Assembly (NCBI GenBank): GCA_900542475.1 | Contig: UQNO01000003.1 | Span: 1-64,000, forward strand | Origin: an uncultured Bacteroidota bacterium | GTDB lineage: Bacteria; Bacteroidota; Bacteroidia; Bacteroidales; F082 | DNA: 64,000 bases | Direction: 5' to 3' | Shown here: one piece after another, positions 34,775 through 42,602 of the stretch | Layout of the letters: every line of letters begins with the position of its first letter | Numbering within the stretch: position 1 is the first letter of the stretch | Made by a program: the position numbers and the translations under genes | The notes under the pieces: model-generated | Database searches by the model: none | The model's input: the letters and a program-made list of their open reading frames with translations, nothing else | Told to the model about the DNA's origin: nothing

Positions 34775-35599
34775 TTAGAAAATGTGAGCTGCCGTGAGGT
34801 CTTCTATCAATCCTTTGATACCCTCGTCATCGCTGCTTATCGCAATATTTTCTTTCTTTGCGAGAACAACGTTCTCAATGTTTTTCACCTTTGTCGGAGA
34901 GCCTTTCAGACCTAATCTCTCAAATTCAGGATTGAGGTCGTCGGCTGTCCACATTGGGATTTCAGTGTTTTTCTTTTTAATCACGAGGTGAGCGTGACGT
35001 GAGCGGCAGTCATGTGCGTTGCCGTGTACCGTCACGAGAGCGGGAAGCTTCGCTTCGACGACCTCTATACCGTGCTGGAGCACTCTTTTAAGACGAATAG
35101 TCTCCGGTGTCGCAGCGATAATCTCGTCGGCGTAAGTGATTTGTGGCACACCAAGTTTCTCTGCCGTCTGAGGCCCCACCTGCGCGGTGTCGCCATCGAT
35201 GGCCTGGCGTCCTGTGAAGACGATGTCGTAACGACCCAACTTTTCGATAGCCATCGACAACGCGTATGATGTAGCAAGGGTATCCGAACCCGCAAAACGC
35301 TTGTCGCTGACCACAAAGCCGTTGTCAGCGCCACGGTAAAGAGCCTCGCGAATAATCTCGTTGGCGCGAGGAGGTCCCATGGTGATGACTGTCACTTTGA
35401 CATCGATGTTGTTCTCTGCTTTAATAATATCACGGCACATTAAAGCCATCTCAAGGGCCTTCATGTCATCTGGGTTGAAGATGGCGGGAAGGGCTGCACG
35501 GTTGATGGTGCCGTCGGCATTCATGGCGTCCTTGCCAACATTCTTGGTATCAGGCACCTGTTTTGCCAAAACAACGATTTGAAAATCTTTTCTTTGCAT
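34775..35599 (-). CDS. etfB: Electron transfer flavoprotein beta subunit (NADH-oxidising sequence type)
   Basis: A 274-residue EtfB. The start at 35599 (MQRKDFQIVVLAKQVPDT) gives the usual N-terminus; the longer frame is spurious. NPDDMKALEMAL and the loop GRQAIDGDTAQVGP (about 128-141) are visible. The DGDTAQVGP loop is typical of clostridial ETFs that oxidise NADH and can bifurcate, and differs from the AIDDDCNQTGQ of respiratory ETFs. Bifurcation is a possibility, not a demonstrated property. It starts 11 nt after fabZ. Confidence 0.93.
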   Translation of the reverse strand: MQRKDFQIVVLAKQVPDTKNVGKDAMNADGTINRAALPAIFNPDDMKALEMALMCRDIIKAENNIDVKVTVITMGPPRANEIIREALYRGADNGFVVSDKRFAGSDTLATSYALSMAIEKLGRYDIVFTGRQAIDGDTAQVGPQTAEKLGVPQITYADEIIAATPETIRLKRVLQHGIEVVEAKLPALVTVHGNAHDCRSRHAHLVIKKKNTEIPMWTADDLNPEFERLGLKGSPTKVKNIENVVLAKKENIAISSDDEGIKGLIEDLTAAHIF

Positions 35600-35610
35600 T
35601 ATATCAAATT

Positions 35611-36036
35611 TTATTTGTTTGTTCTTGGAACGAGAGCAAACGACAAGCTTCCGCTGACACATTGTTTTCCTGCCACGCTGAGTTTGGCGTCACAGAAATA
35701 GATGTTGGCGCGGTGTGCCGTCAAGACAGCTTCCACCTCCACGGTGTCGCCAGGGAGCACCTGGTTCTTGAAACGCACGTTGTTGATGCCTGTGTAGAAT
35801 GTCAGTTTGCCCGGAAGGTCTTCTTTCATGAGAAGAGCGCATGACTGGGCCATGATTTCGCAGAGAATGACACCCGGCACCACTGGGTTGCCCGGGAAGT
35901 GTCCCTGGAGGAAGAACTCATCGCCTTTGACGTGATACTTCGAGTGAGCGACGTGCTGGTCGTCAATGTCAATCTCGTCAACGAGCAACATCGGCTCGCG
36001 ATGAGGCAAATAGTTTTTTAATTCTTCTTTTGTCAT
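35611..36036 (-). CDS. fabZ: 3-hydroxyacyl-ACP dehydratase FabZ
   Basis: A 141-residue hot-dog fold dehydratase with LPHREPMLLVDEI (about 10-22), catalytic His46 in GHFPGNP and Glu60 in ILCEIMAQ. It makes the trans-2-enoyl-ACP that an enoyl reductase would then saturate. Stand-alone form, without the LpxC fusion common in Bacteroidota, suggesting a copy specific to this operon. Confidence 0.93.
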   Translation of the reverse strand: MTKEELKNYLPHREPMLLVDEIDIDDQHVAHSKYHVKGDEFFLQGHFPGNPVVPGVILCEIMAQSCALLMKEDLPGKLTFYTGINNVRFKNQVLPGDTVEVEAVLTAHRANIYFCDAKLSVAGKQCVSGSLSFALVPRTNK

Positions 36037-36057
36037 AGCTATATGATTTTCAATAAT

Positions 36058-37302
36058 TTACTTTATCGTCCTAAGAGCCACGGCACCATTATGTCCACCG
36101 AAGCCGAGTGACTGTGAAACAGCTATAGTGAGGTCGGCTTTGACAGCCTTGTTAGGTGTGTAGTTAAGGTCACATTCGGGGTCGGCCTCGTTGAAGTTGA
36201 TTGTTGGAGGCACCACGCCTTCATGCAATGCCAATGCCGAAGCGATGATTTCAACGGCTCCGGCTGCGCCGAGAAGGTGTCCTGTCATTGACTTTGTTGA
36301 GCTGACAAAGGCTCTGCGGGCCTCGTCTTCGCCAATAGCTTTCTTGATGGCCATCGTCTCCGACGAGTCGTTGAGAGGTGTGCCGGTACCGTGCGCATTA
36401 ATATAAAGGAGGTCTTTCTTTTCCTGATAACCTGCCTCGTCAAGAGCCATCTTTATGGCTTTGGCAGCATACGTTCCTTCCGGATGAGGTGCCGTCACGT
36501 GATGGCCGTCGCAAGTGTTGCCGTAGCCGCAAACCTCTGCGTAGATTGTGGCGCCGCGCTGTTTTGCATGTTCATATTCTTCTAAAAGAACGATACCAGC
36601 GCCTTCCGCGATGACGAATCCCGCACGACGTTTGTCGAATGGCAATGACGCGGCGTCAGGGTCTTCCGACCTGGTCAAAGCCTTGCAGTTGGCAAAGCCG
36701 GCAATCGACAATCTGTTGATAGGCGCTTCCGTGCCGCCTGCGATGATGCCGTCGGCGTAACCGTCTTTGATGGCGCGATAAGCCTCGCCGATGGCGTGGG
36801 TGCTTGTGGCACAAGCCGTCACCACCGGCAAACATACGCCATGCGCATTGAATCGGATAGCGACGTTACCAGCGGCCATGTTTGCAATCATTGTCGGAAT
36901 CATCAGAGGAGAGACCCAGCGCGGACCTTCCGCCTCAAGCTTATGCATCTCGCGCATCATGGTGTCGAAACCGCCGATACCGGAGCCGATATAAACGCCT
37001 AAACGGTCAGAATCCCAACCTTCTTCGTTGCCTTTCATCGCCTGGCTCGCCGCCGCCATGGCATAAACGGCGAACAAATCGTTGCGGCGTACAAACGGAG
37101 TCTCCACCCCGTCTTTTTCGGGAGCAAAATCTTTCACTTCCGCGGCGACCTTGACAGGAAGGTCGTCAGTGTTAAACTTCGTGATCATGCCGATTCCGCA
37201 TTTCCCGTTCATAATGCTGTCAAGGAATGTCTCGACATCGTTGCCGACAGGAGAAACGACTCCCATGCCGGTTATTACAACTCTTCTTTTATTCATTTCC
37301 AT
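36058..37302 (-). CDS. fabF: 3-oxoacyl-ACP synthase II FabF
   Basis: A 414-residue condensing enzyme with the complete Cys-His-His triad: Cys164 (VTACATSTHA), His304 (NAHGTGTP) and His342 (SMTGHLLGAAG). It elongates acyl-ACP with malonyl-ACP. Translation may start two codons later at 37296 (MNKRRVVITG). Ten nucleotides separate it from fabH. Confidence 0.95.
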   Translation of the reverse strand: MEMNKRRVVITGMGVVSPVGNDVETFLDSIMNGKCGIGMITKFNTDDLPVKVAAEVKDFAPEKDGVETPFVRRNDLFAVYAMAAASQAMKGNEEGWDSDRLGVYIGSGIGGFDTMMREMHKLEAEGPRWVSPLMIPTMIANMAAGNVAIRFNAHGVCLPVVTACATSTHAIGEAYRAIKDGYADGIIAGGTEAPINRLSIAGFANCKALTRSEDPDAASLPFDKRRAGFVIAEGAGIVLLEEYEHAKQRGATIYAEVCGYGNTCDGHHVTAPHPEGTYAAKAIKMALDEAGYQEKKDLLYINAHGTGTPLNDSSETMAIKKAIGEDEARRAFVSSTKSMTGHLLGAAGAVEIIASALALHEGVVPPTINFNEADPECDLNYTPNKAVKADLTIAVSQSLGFGGHNGAVALRTIK

Positions 37303-37312
37303 AATTTTCTTT

Positions 37313-38260
37313 TTACCATTTCATAATCATTGCACCAGATACGAGACCTGCGCCGAAAGCGCTGAAAGCAAGGATGTCGCCTTCTTTGAGACCGCCGGCA
37401 CGTTTCACCTCGTCAAGCAAAATCGGGAGGCTCGCCGAAGAAGTGTTGCCGTATTTCTCTATGTTTGTCGGGAACTTCTCTGTCGGCTGTTTCAGCATCT
37501 GTTCAATATATTTAATAATTCTCAAGTTAGCTTGATGTATGAAATAAGTGTCGACATCGTCGGCACTGATCTTGGCTTCTTCAAGCACATGTTTAAGGTC
37601 GTTGACGCAGGTTGACGTAGCGAATTTGAAGACGTCCTGACCATGCATCACGAGAGGAAGGTTTGTCTTGCCTTTCTCATCGTAAGGACACCATTGAAGG
37701 TCGTGCATTTCATATAGACGGTCCCAGCCTTCCGAGCCGGTGAGACGCGAAGCGATGATGTTGTCGCCCGGTGTGAGCACAACGGCTCCCGCTCCCGCTC
37801 CGAAGAGCACCGCACATGTGCGGTCATGCCAATCGAGCATGTGCGCAGGCGCCTCGGCGCATATCACAAGGACGTTTTTCACCCTGCCTATCTTATAATA
37901 TGCTTCCGCCATGTCGCACGCATAGACAAAACCCACACAAGCCCCGTTGAGATCCACACAAGGGCAGTGCGCTCCTATCTTATCTTTAACGATGCAACTC
38001 AAAGCCGGCGTCACATACTCATTCACGACGTTGGCGCAAATGATGAAATCAAGGTCCTTCACATCCATCTTGGCATCTTCCAATGCTTTCAACGACGCCT
38101 CTACAGCAAGGTCGAGCAGATATTCCTTCGATAGGACTCTGCGCTCCTTGATTCCGGTACGTGTCGTTATCCATTCATCAGATGTGTCAAGAGCTTCCGC
38201 AAGCATCTGATTCGTGACAACCTTTGATGGAAGAGAACTTCCTGTTCCTGAAATTTTCAT
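37313..38260 (-). CDS. fabH: 3-oxoacyl-ACP synthase III FabH
   Basis: A 315-residue initiation condensing enzyme with the Cys-His-Asn triad: Cys108 (NGACVGF), His242 (FIHQANLRI) and Asn272 (GNTSSAS). It primes fatty acid synthesis from an acyl-CoA and malonyl-ACP. First gene of the eight-gene minus-strand operon fabH-fabF-fabZ-etfB-acp-etfA-acd-fabG; the leader of about 35 nt begins near the repeat array. Confidence 0.95.
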   Translation of the reverse strand: MKISGTGSSLPSKVVTNQMLAEALDTSDEWITTRTGIKERRVLSKEYLLDLAVEASLKALEDAKMDVKDLDFIICANVVNEYVTPALSCIVKDKIGAHCPCVDLNGACVGFVYACDMAEAYYKIGRVKNVLVICAEAPAHMLDWHDRTCAVLFGAGAGAVVLTPGDNIIASRLTGSEGWDRLYEMHDLQWCPYDEKGKTNLPLVMHGQDVFKFATSTCVNDLKHVLEEAKISADDVDTYFIHQANLRIIKYIEQMLKQPTEKFPTNIEKYGNTSSASLPILLDEVKRAGGLKEGDILAFSAFGAGLVSGAMIMKW

Positions 38261-38301
38261 TTATTGTCTTTTTAATTGTTAGTATTCGTTTTCAAACTTT
38301 G

Positions 38302-38309
38302 CAAAAATA
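38302..38309 (-). promoter_or_regulatory. -7 promoter element for the fab/etf operon
   Basis: TATTTTTG on the minus strand, 41 nt before the fabH ATG. The first repeat of the array begins 25 bp upstream, where a -33 contact would fall. Confidence 0.6.
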
Positions 38310-38334
38310 CCTCCGAAAAACCATCTGATGATTT

Positions 38335-38471
38335 TTTGTGACGAAATACCGGTCTTTTGTGACGAAATCGGCTATTTTGTGACGAAATCGGCTATTTTGT
38401 GACGAAATCTTTAAATTTTGTGACGATTTTTTTTATTTGTGACGAAATTCAAAAAAAAATTGTGACGAAAT
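38335..38471. repeat. Seven-copy direct repeat array (TTTGTGACGAAAT) between divergent promoters
   Basis: Copies start at 38335, 38356, 38376, 38396, 38417, 38436 and 38459, so the steps are 21, 20, 20, 21, 19 and 23 bp, about two helical turns. Five copies match TTTGTGACGAAAT exactly; the fifth has TTTGTGACGATTT and the seventh ATTGTGACGAAAT. Copies 2-4 also share the intervening CGGCTA. It lies between the fabH and LytTR promoters and looks like a set of cooperative protein-binding sites. It fills most of the 261-bp gap 38261-38521. Confidence 0.85.
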
Positions 38472-38493
38472 CAGTTCGTATTGCTATTATTCG

Positions 38494-38501
38494 TATCTTT
38501 G
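38494..38501 (+). promoter_or_regulatory. -7 promoter element for the LytTR gene
   Basis: TATCTTTG followed by CA, 20 nt before the ATG; the last array repeat ends 22 bp upstream and no -33 TTG is present at 19-21 bp. Confidence 0.55.
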
Positions 38502-38521
38502 CAAAATAAAAATTACGCCAA

Positions 38522-39424
38522 ATGAAAAAAAGAAGAAAACTGCCTCATTATCTGATAGAAAAAAACAATCTGATAGTCCAGGTGACGATATCGGTGCTCT
38601 TTGCCATTGCGTTTCTGACCGTATATATATCTTTGTCCAACACAACAACAGCGTGGTTTTCATTAGAAGAGAAAGACAAGTTCATTTATACGGCATTCTT
38701 TATTATTTTTTCAACTATCTTTTTGATTTTAAGCAGAATAATGATGTTTTACATGTCAAAAAGACTGGTGAGATTCACCTTGCCAGTTTTCATACTTTGG
38801 TTATTGACGGAAATTATTCTAATCGGATTATTACACTCATATATATCATTGAGAATCATGAATATAACCGGGTACTCCAGTGCTCTTATCATAGGCAAAA
38901 GCATTTTGGTCACTTTTATTGCACTTGGATTTCCGTTTATCGTCACCGACTTGAGTTTCGCGCTTCTTGACGCCCAACGGGTATTGAAAATCGCCCGAAA
39001 AGTGATACAATCCAACGATACAAGCATACAAAACACACAAAAAGCCGTTAATAGCGAACAAACCGTGACAGACCCCGACATCATCAACTTCAACGACTAT
39101 ACCGGCGCCCTGAAACTCACGGTAAAACTTAAAAACATCTACTATATCAAGGCAGAGGGCAACTACGTCAATGTGCTTTACGATAATAAAGACGGCATCA
39201 GTTCTTTCATACTGCGTAACAAAATCCAGAATATTGAAAACTCCGTCACAGGCACGCCGCTCATGCGCTGTCACCGCACATATATCGTTAACACCAACAA
39301 TATCAAGCTGATACGCAATGAAACCGACGGCTATTTCATTGACTTCAACCAAAAAGGCTTGGAATCGGTGCCGGTATCCAACACTTATAGAGAAAAAATT
39401 GTAAAAAGATTCACGGAAATATAA
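38522..39424 (+). CDS. Membrane-anchored LytTR-family transcription regulator
   Basis: A 300-residue protein with four predicted membrane helices (about 18-38, 52-72, 84-108 and 122-146), a short linker and a C-terminal LytTR DNA-binding domain (about 195-298; LKNIYYIKAEGNYVNVLY, MRCHRTYIVN and VSNTYREKI are the family landmarks). It has no response-regulator receiver, so the signal is probably sensed in or at the membrane. LytTR proteins bind pairs of short direct repeats spaced about two turns; the array directly upstream, between this gene and fabH, is the natural candidate target. Confidence 0.88.
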   Translation: MKKRRKLPHYLIEKNNLIVQVTISVLFAIAFLTVYISLSNTTTAWFSLEEKDKFIYTAFFIIFSTIFLILSRIMMFYMSKRLVRFTLPVFILWLLTEIILIGLLHSYISLRIMNITGYSSALIIGKSILVTFIALGFPFIVTDLSFALLDAQRVLKIARKVIQSNDTSIQNTQKAVNSEQTVTDPDIINFNDYTGALKLTVKLKNIYYIKAEGNYVNVLYDNKDGISSFILRNKIQNIENSVTGTPLMRCHRTYIVNTNNIKLIRNETDGYFIDFNQKGLESVPVSNTYREKIVKRFTEI

Positions 39425-39445
39425 TATATTTGTCAAATAATTGTT

Positions 39446-39453
39446 TATTTTTG
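39446..39453 (+). promoter_or_regulatory. -7 promoter element for the exbB operon
   Basis: TATTTTTG, 20 nt before the ATG at 39474. Confidence 0.45.
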
Positions 39454-39473
39454 TAATTGACAAATATCAGTAT

Positions 39474-40160
39474 ATGAATCTAACAAGTTTTTTATTACAA
39501 GCTTCTGTAAGCAAAGCACTTACAGAAGTAACAGAAAGTAGAATGTCATTATGGGAAATGACAATCCAGGGTGGCTGGATTATGTTGGTTTTAGCAGTTT
39601 TCTCTGTTATCGCGATGTATATCTTCATTGAAAGATTCATCAACATAAACAAAGCTGCGAAAAACGACCACATGTTCATGGAAACCATTCGCAATTACAT
39701 GATGGACGGCAAGTTGTACGATGCCAAGGTATTGTGCCAAAAGACCTCCACCCCACTGTCGCGAATGATAGAAAAAGGCATCTCACGTGTCGGCAAGCCA
39801 TTGAACGACATTCAAACTGCCATTGAAAACGTTGGCAATCTTGAAGTCGGTAATCTTGAGAAAGGGGTGGCTCTTCTCGCGATGATATCAGGTGCGGGCC
39901 CGATGTTGGGATTTCTTGGCACTGTCATTGGCATGATTCGCGCTTTTTACGACATGTCGATGGCTGGCAACAACATTGACATCGAGTTGCTTTCGACGGG
40001 GATTTACCAAGCCATGGTGACAACTGTAGGCGGTCTCATCGTGGGTATCGTCGCCTTTATTTTCTACAATATTCTTGTATCTCAAATTGACAAGGTGGTC
40101 AATCTTCTTGAGTCGAAGAGTATCGAGTTTATGGATGTTTTGAACGAACCGGCGAAATAA
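39474..40160 (+). CDS. exbB: ExbB/TolQ/MotA-type proton channel protein
   Basis: A 228-residue ExbB-like protein with three membrane helices (about 30-52, 125-150 and 170-195) and the conserved GxxxxLGFLGTVIGMI region (about 132-150). With ExbD it forms the proton-driven motor that energises TonB. The ATG at 39474 was preferred to an upstream in-frame start. First of four linked genes, exbB-exbD-tonB-folC. Confidence 0.9.
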   Translation: MNLTSFLLQASVSKALTEVTESRMSLWEMTIQGGWIMLVLAVFSVIAMYIFIERFININKAAKNDHMFMETIRNYMMDGKLYDAKVLCQKTSTPLSRMIEKGISRVGKPLNDIQTAIENVGNLEVGNLEKGVALLAMISGAGPMLGFLGTVIGMIRAFYDMSMAGNNIDIELLSTGIYQAMVTTVGGLIVGIVAFIFYNILVSQIDKVVNLLESKSIEFMDVLNEPAK

Positions 40161-40162
40161 TC

Positions 40163-40585
40163 ATGGCACTAAAACGCAGAAATCATAGGAAAGTGGAGTT
40201 CAACTCGTCGTCGATGTCCGACCTCGTGTTTCTTCTGCTTATTTTCTTCATGCTGACCTCGACGTTAGTGGCGCCCAACGCGATAAAGCTGTTGCTTCCG
40301 CAAAGCAGCAGCCGGACAATGTCGAAACAAACAGTCACCGTTTACATCAACGAGAAGAACGATTATTATGTTGGAGAGCGTCAGGTGTCCGAGGGCCAAT
40401 TACAATCAGAGATTATGGTAGAGTTGAACAAGGTCAACCACGGTGCCGAAGGCACTGTGGTGGTACGTTCCGACAAAAGCGTTCCTGTCCAATACGTGGT
40501 GAATGTTATAGACGCGGTGAACAATATCAACAACGAGACACATCAGAACCATAAGGTTTTGTTGGCAACATCGGTTAAAAAATGA
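40163..40585 (+). CDS. exbD: ExbD/TolR-type biopolymer transport protein
   Basis: A 140-residue protein with one N-terminal membrane helix (about 20-40) containing the essential Asp (SMSDLVFLLLIFFML), then a periplasmic domain. It begins 2 nt after exbB and overlaps tonB by 4 nt (ATGA). Confidence 0.92.
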   Translation: MALKRRNHRKVEFNSSSMSDLVFLLLIFFMLTSTLVAPNAIKLLLPQSSSRTMSKQTVTVYINEKNDYYVGERQVSEGQLQSEIMVELNKVNHGAEGTVVVRSDKSVPVQYVVNVIDAVNNINNETHQNHKVLLATSVKK

Positions 40586-41298
40586 CGAGACGGAACAAAA
40601 ATAGAACAATCGCTGCAGTCATCACCGTGGCAGTACATGCTGTCGTTGTCGTGATATTGTTCATCATGGCGCTGACCACGCCTCTGCCTTTGCCTGGCGA
40701 GGCAGGTGTCGAGGTCAATCTCGGCATGTACAACGAAGGCATGGGCATTCGGCAAGAGCAGAAGCCGACAAAGGTTGCAGAAGCCCCTAAACAGGAACAG
40801 GCGAAAGAAGAGACAGTGACACAAGATACTGAAGAAACACCTGCAATAGAAGAGCCCAAACCTAAAAAAGAAGAGCCTAAAATCAATGAAAGGGCTTTGT
40901 TCAAACCCGTGAAGACGGAAGAGCAGCCGTCGTCGGAGGGAAACACCGACACTCCCGGCGGCCAAGGGAATCCCAACGGCGGTCAAAATATCGCCAACCA
41001 TGATGGACAAGGAGGAAGCGGAGGAGGACCGTCATACGACCTCGGCGGACGCAACGCCAAAAGCCTGCCACGACCAAGTTCCGACTTCAACGAAGAAGGC
41101 ACCATCGTCGTTGACATCTGGGTCGATAGAGACGGTCGCGTGCGAAACGCGCAAATAGGCAAAGGCACAGATATCTTCAATGCGAGGATGCGCGACACCG
41201 CCAAACAGGCAGCGTTAAAGTCAGTGTTCGCACCAGACAAAAACGCTGCAGAATTACAAAAAGGAACGATAACTTATAAATTTATCATACGACAATGA
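40582..41298 (+). CDS. tonB: TonB-like energy transducer
   Basis: A 238-residue protein with a membrane anchor (about 11-33), a Glu/Lys/Pro-rich periplasmic spacer (about 55-115), a Gly/Asn-rich stretch (about 120-150) and a TonB C-terminal domain (about 165-238, ending TYKFIIRQ). It would power TonB receptors such as the BtuB at 1610. The spacer is rich in KEE and EEP clusters. The stop overlaps the folC start (ATGA). Confidence 0.88.
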   Translation: MTRRNKNRTIAAVITVAVHAVVVVILFIMALTTPLPLPGEAGVEVNLGMYNEGMGIRQEQKPTKVAEAPKQEQAKEETVTQDTEETPAIEEPKPKKEEPKINERALFKPVKTEEQPSSEGNTDTPGGQGNPNGGQNIANHDGQGGSGGGPSYDLGGRNAKSLPRPSSDFNEEGTIVVDIWVDRDGRVRNAQIGKGTDIFNARMRDTAKQAALKSVFAPDKNAAELQKGTITYKFIIRQ

Positions 41299-42581
41299 AC
41301 TATGCTGATACGACAAATTGGATGTTCAATAAATTTCCAATGTATCAAAAAATCGGGTCTATGGCTTACAAGCCGGATCTCGGCAACATAGCAGAATTGC
41401 TTGACTATCTTGGAAATCCACAAGACTGTTTCAAGACCGTGCACGTCGCCGGCACCAACGGCAAGGGCACAGTGTCGCATACCTTGGCATCGATTTTCCA
41501 AGAATGCGGGTATAAAACCGGACTTTATACCTCGCCGCACCTGTTAGATTACCGCGAAAGGATTCGTATCGACGGACAGATGATTCCCGAACAGAATGTC
41601 ATAGATTTTATCGGTGACAACAAAGAGAAATTCGAGGAAATGCAACTCTCGTTCTTCGAGATGGCCACAGGTATGGCTTTCGACTATTTTGCAAAGGGAA
41701 AAGTAGATATCGCAATCATTGAAGTGGGTCTTGGCGGACGTCTTGACTCAACAAATGTGATAAAGCCAGAGTTGAGTGTAATCACCAACATTTCCTTGGA
41801 CCACGTGGCAATGCTTGGCAACACTTTAGCGGAAATAGCAGTGGAGAAAGCCGGAATAATAAAACAACACACACCAGTGGTGATTGGCGAGACACAGCCG
41901 GAAACCAAAGAGGTGTTTCTCAATAAAGCAAAAGAATGCAATGCGCCGATATTCTTCGCCGACCAAATTTTTAAATGCGACAAAACAAATACAGAATCCA
42001 TTGATTATCAAGTATTCAATATCTGGAAAAACAATATTTTATATCTTGAGGCAGTGAGATTGCCTCTTCTCGGTCATTATCAAAGGAAAAACCTTGCCAC
42101 TGTGATTTGCGCCATAGATATCCTCAAGGAAAAATTCCATATTGACAATAAAGATATTATCAATGGACTTGAGTTTGTTGTCAGAAACACCCATCTGACG
42201 GGCAGATGGCAGGTTTTAAGCCGCCAACCATTGGTGATAGCCGACACCGGACATAACGAGGGCGGGGTAAAAGAGATTACGATGCAACTTGGCGACATGA
42301 GTTTCAGAAAGTTACATTTTGTATTAGGTTGTGTCAACGACAAAGACATTGACGGGATTCTGCATCTCCTTCCACAATATGCTGAATATTATTTCTGCAA
42401 AGCCGACATTCCTCGCGGATTAGATGCCAACATATTGGCGACCAAGGCTATTGAGGCAGGGTTGCGCGGAAACACGTATGACTCGGTGCAGCAAGCATAC
42501 AAAGCCGCGCTTAACAATGCACATTTTGACGATGTGGTCTTTGTAGGAGGCAGCAATTTTACAGTTGCGGAAGTTATATAG
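41295..42581 (+). CDS. folC: Folylpolyglutamate synthase / dihydrofolate synthase
   Basis: A 428-residue Mur-ligase-fold enzyme attaching glutamate to dihydropteroate and folates. ATP loop GTNGKGTVSHTL (about 53-64), YTSPHLLDYRERI (about 76-88), GLGGRLDSTNVI (about 143-154) and HNEGGVKE (about 319-326). Coupled to tonB by a 4-nt overlap, although no functional link is expected. Confidence 0.95.
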   Translation: MNYADTTNWMFNKFPMYQKIGSMAYKPDLGNIAELLDYLGNPQDCFKTVHVAGTNGKGTVSHTLASIFQECGYKTGLYTSPHLLDYRERIRIDGQMIPEQNVIDFIGDNKEKFEEMQLSFFEMATGMAFDYFAKGKVDIAIIEVGLGGRLDSTNVIKPELSVITNISLDHVAMLGNTLAEIAVEKAGIIKQHTPVVIGETQPETKEVFLNKAKECNAPIFFADQIFKCDKTNTESIDYQVFNIWKNNILYLEAVRLPLLGHYQRKNLATVICAIDILKEKFHIDNKDIINGLEFVVRNTHLTGRWQVLSRQPLVIADTGHNEGGVKEITMQLGDMSFRKLHFVLGCVNDKDIDGILHLLPQYAEYYFCKADIPRGLDANILATKAIEAGLRGNTYDSVQQAYKAALNNAHFDDVVFVGGSNFTVAEVI

Positions 42582-42602
42582 TTGTAACAAAGTATATATT
42601 TG

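Noticed and set aside
31194..38260. Aryl polyene or polyketide biosynthetic cluster
   Set aside because: Single FabF-type synthase with full triad, FabH and standard ACP, but no adenylating enzyme, ketosynthase chain-length partner, acyltransferase, thioesterase or transporter; reads as fatty acid synthesis.
38335..38471. Regularly spaced repeats resembling a CRISPR array
   Set aside because: Units are 13 bp with 6-10-bp intervals, partly identical to each other; far too short for CRISPR repeats and spacers, and no cas genes are near.
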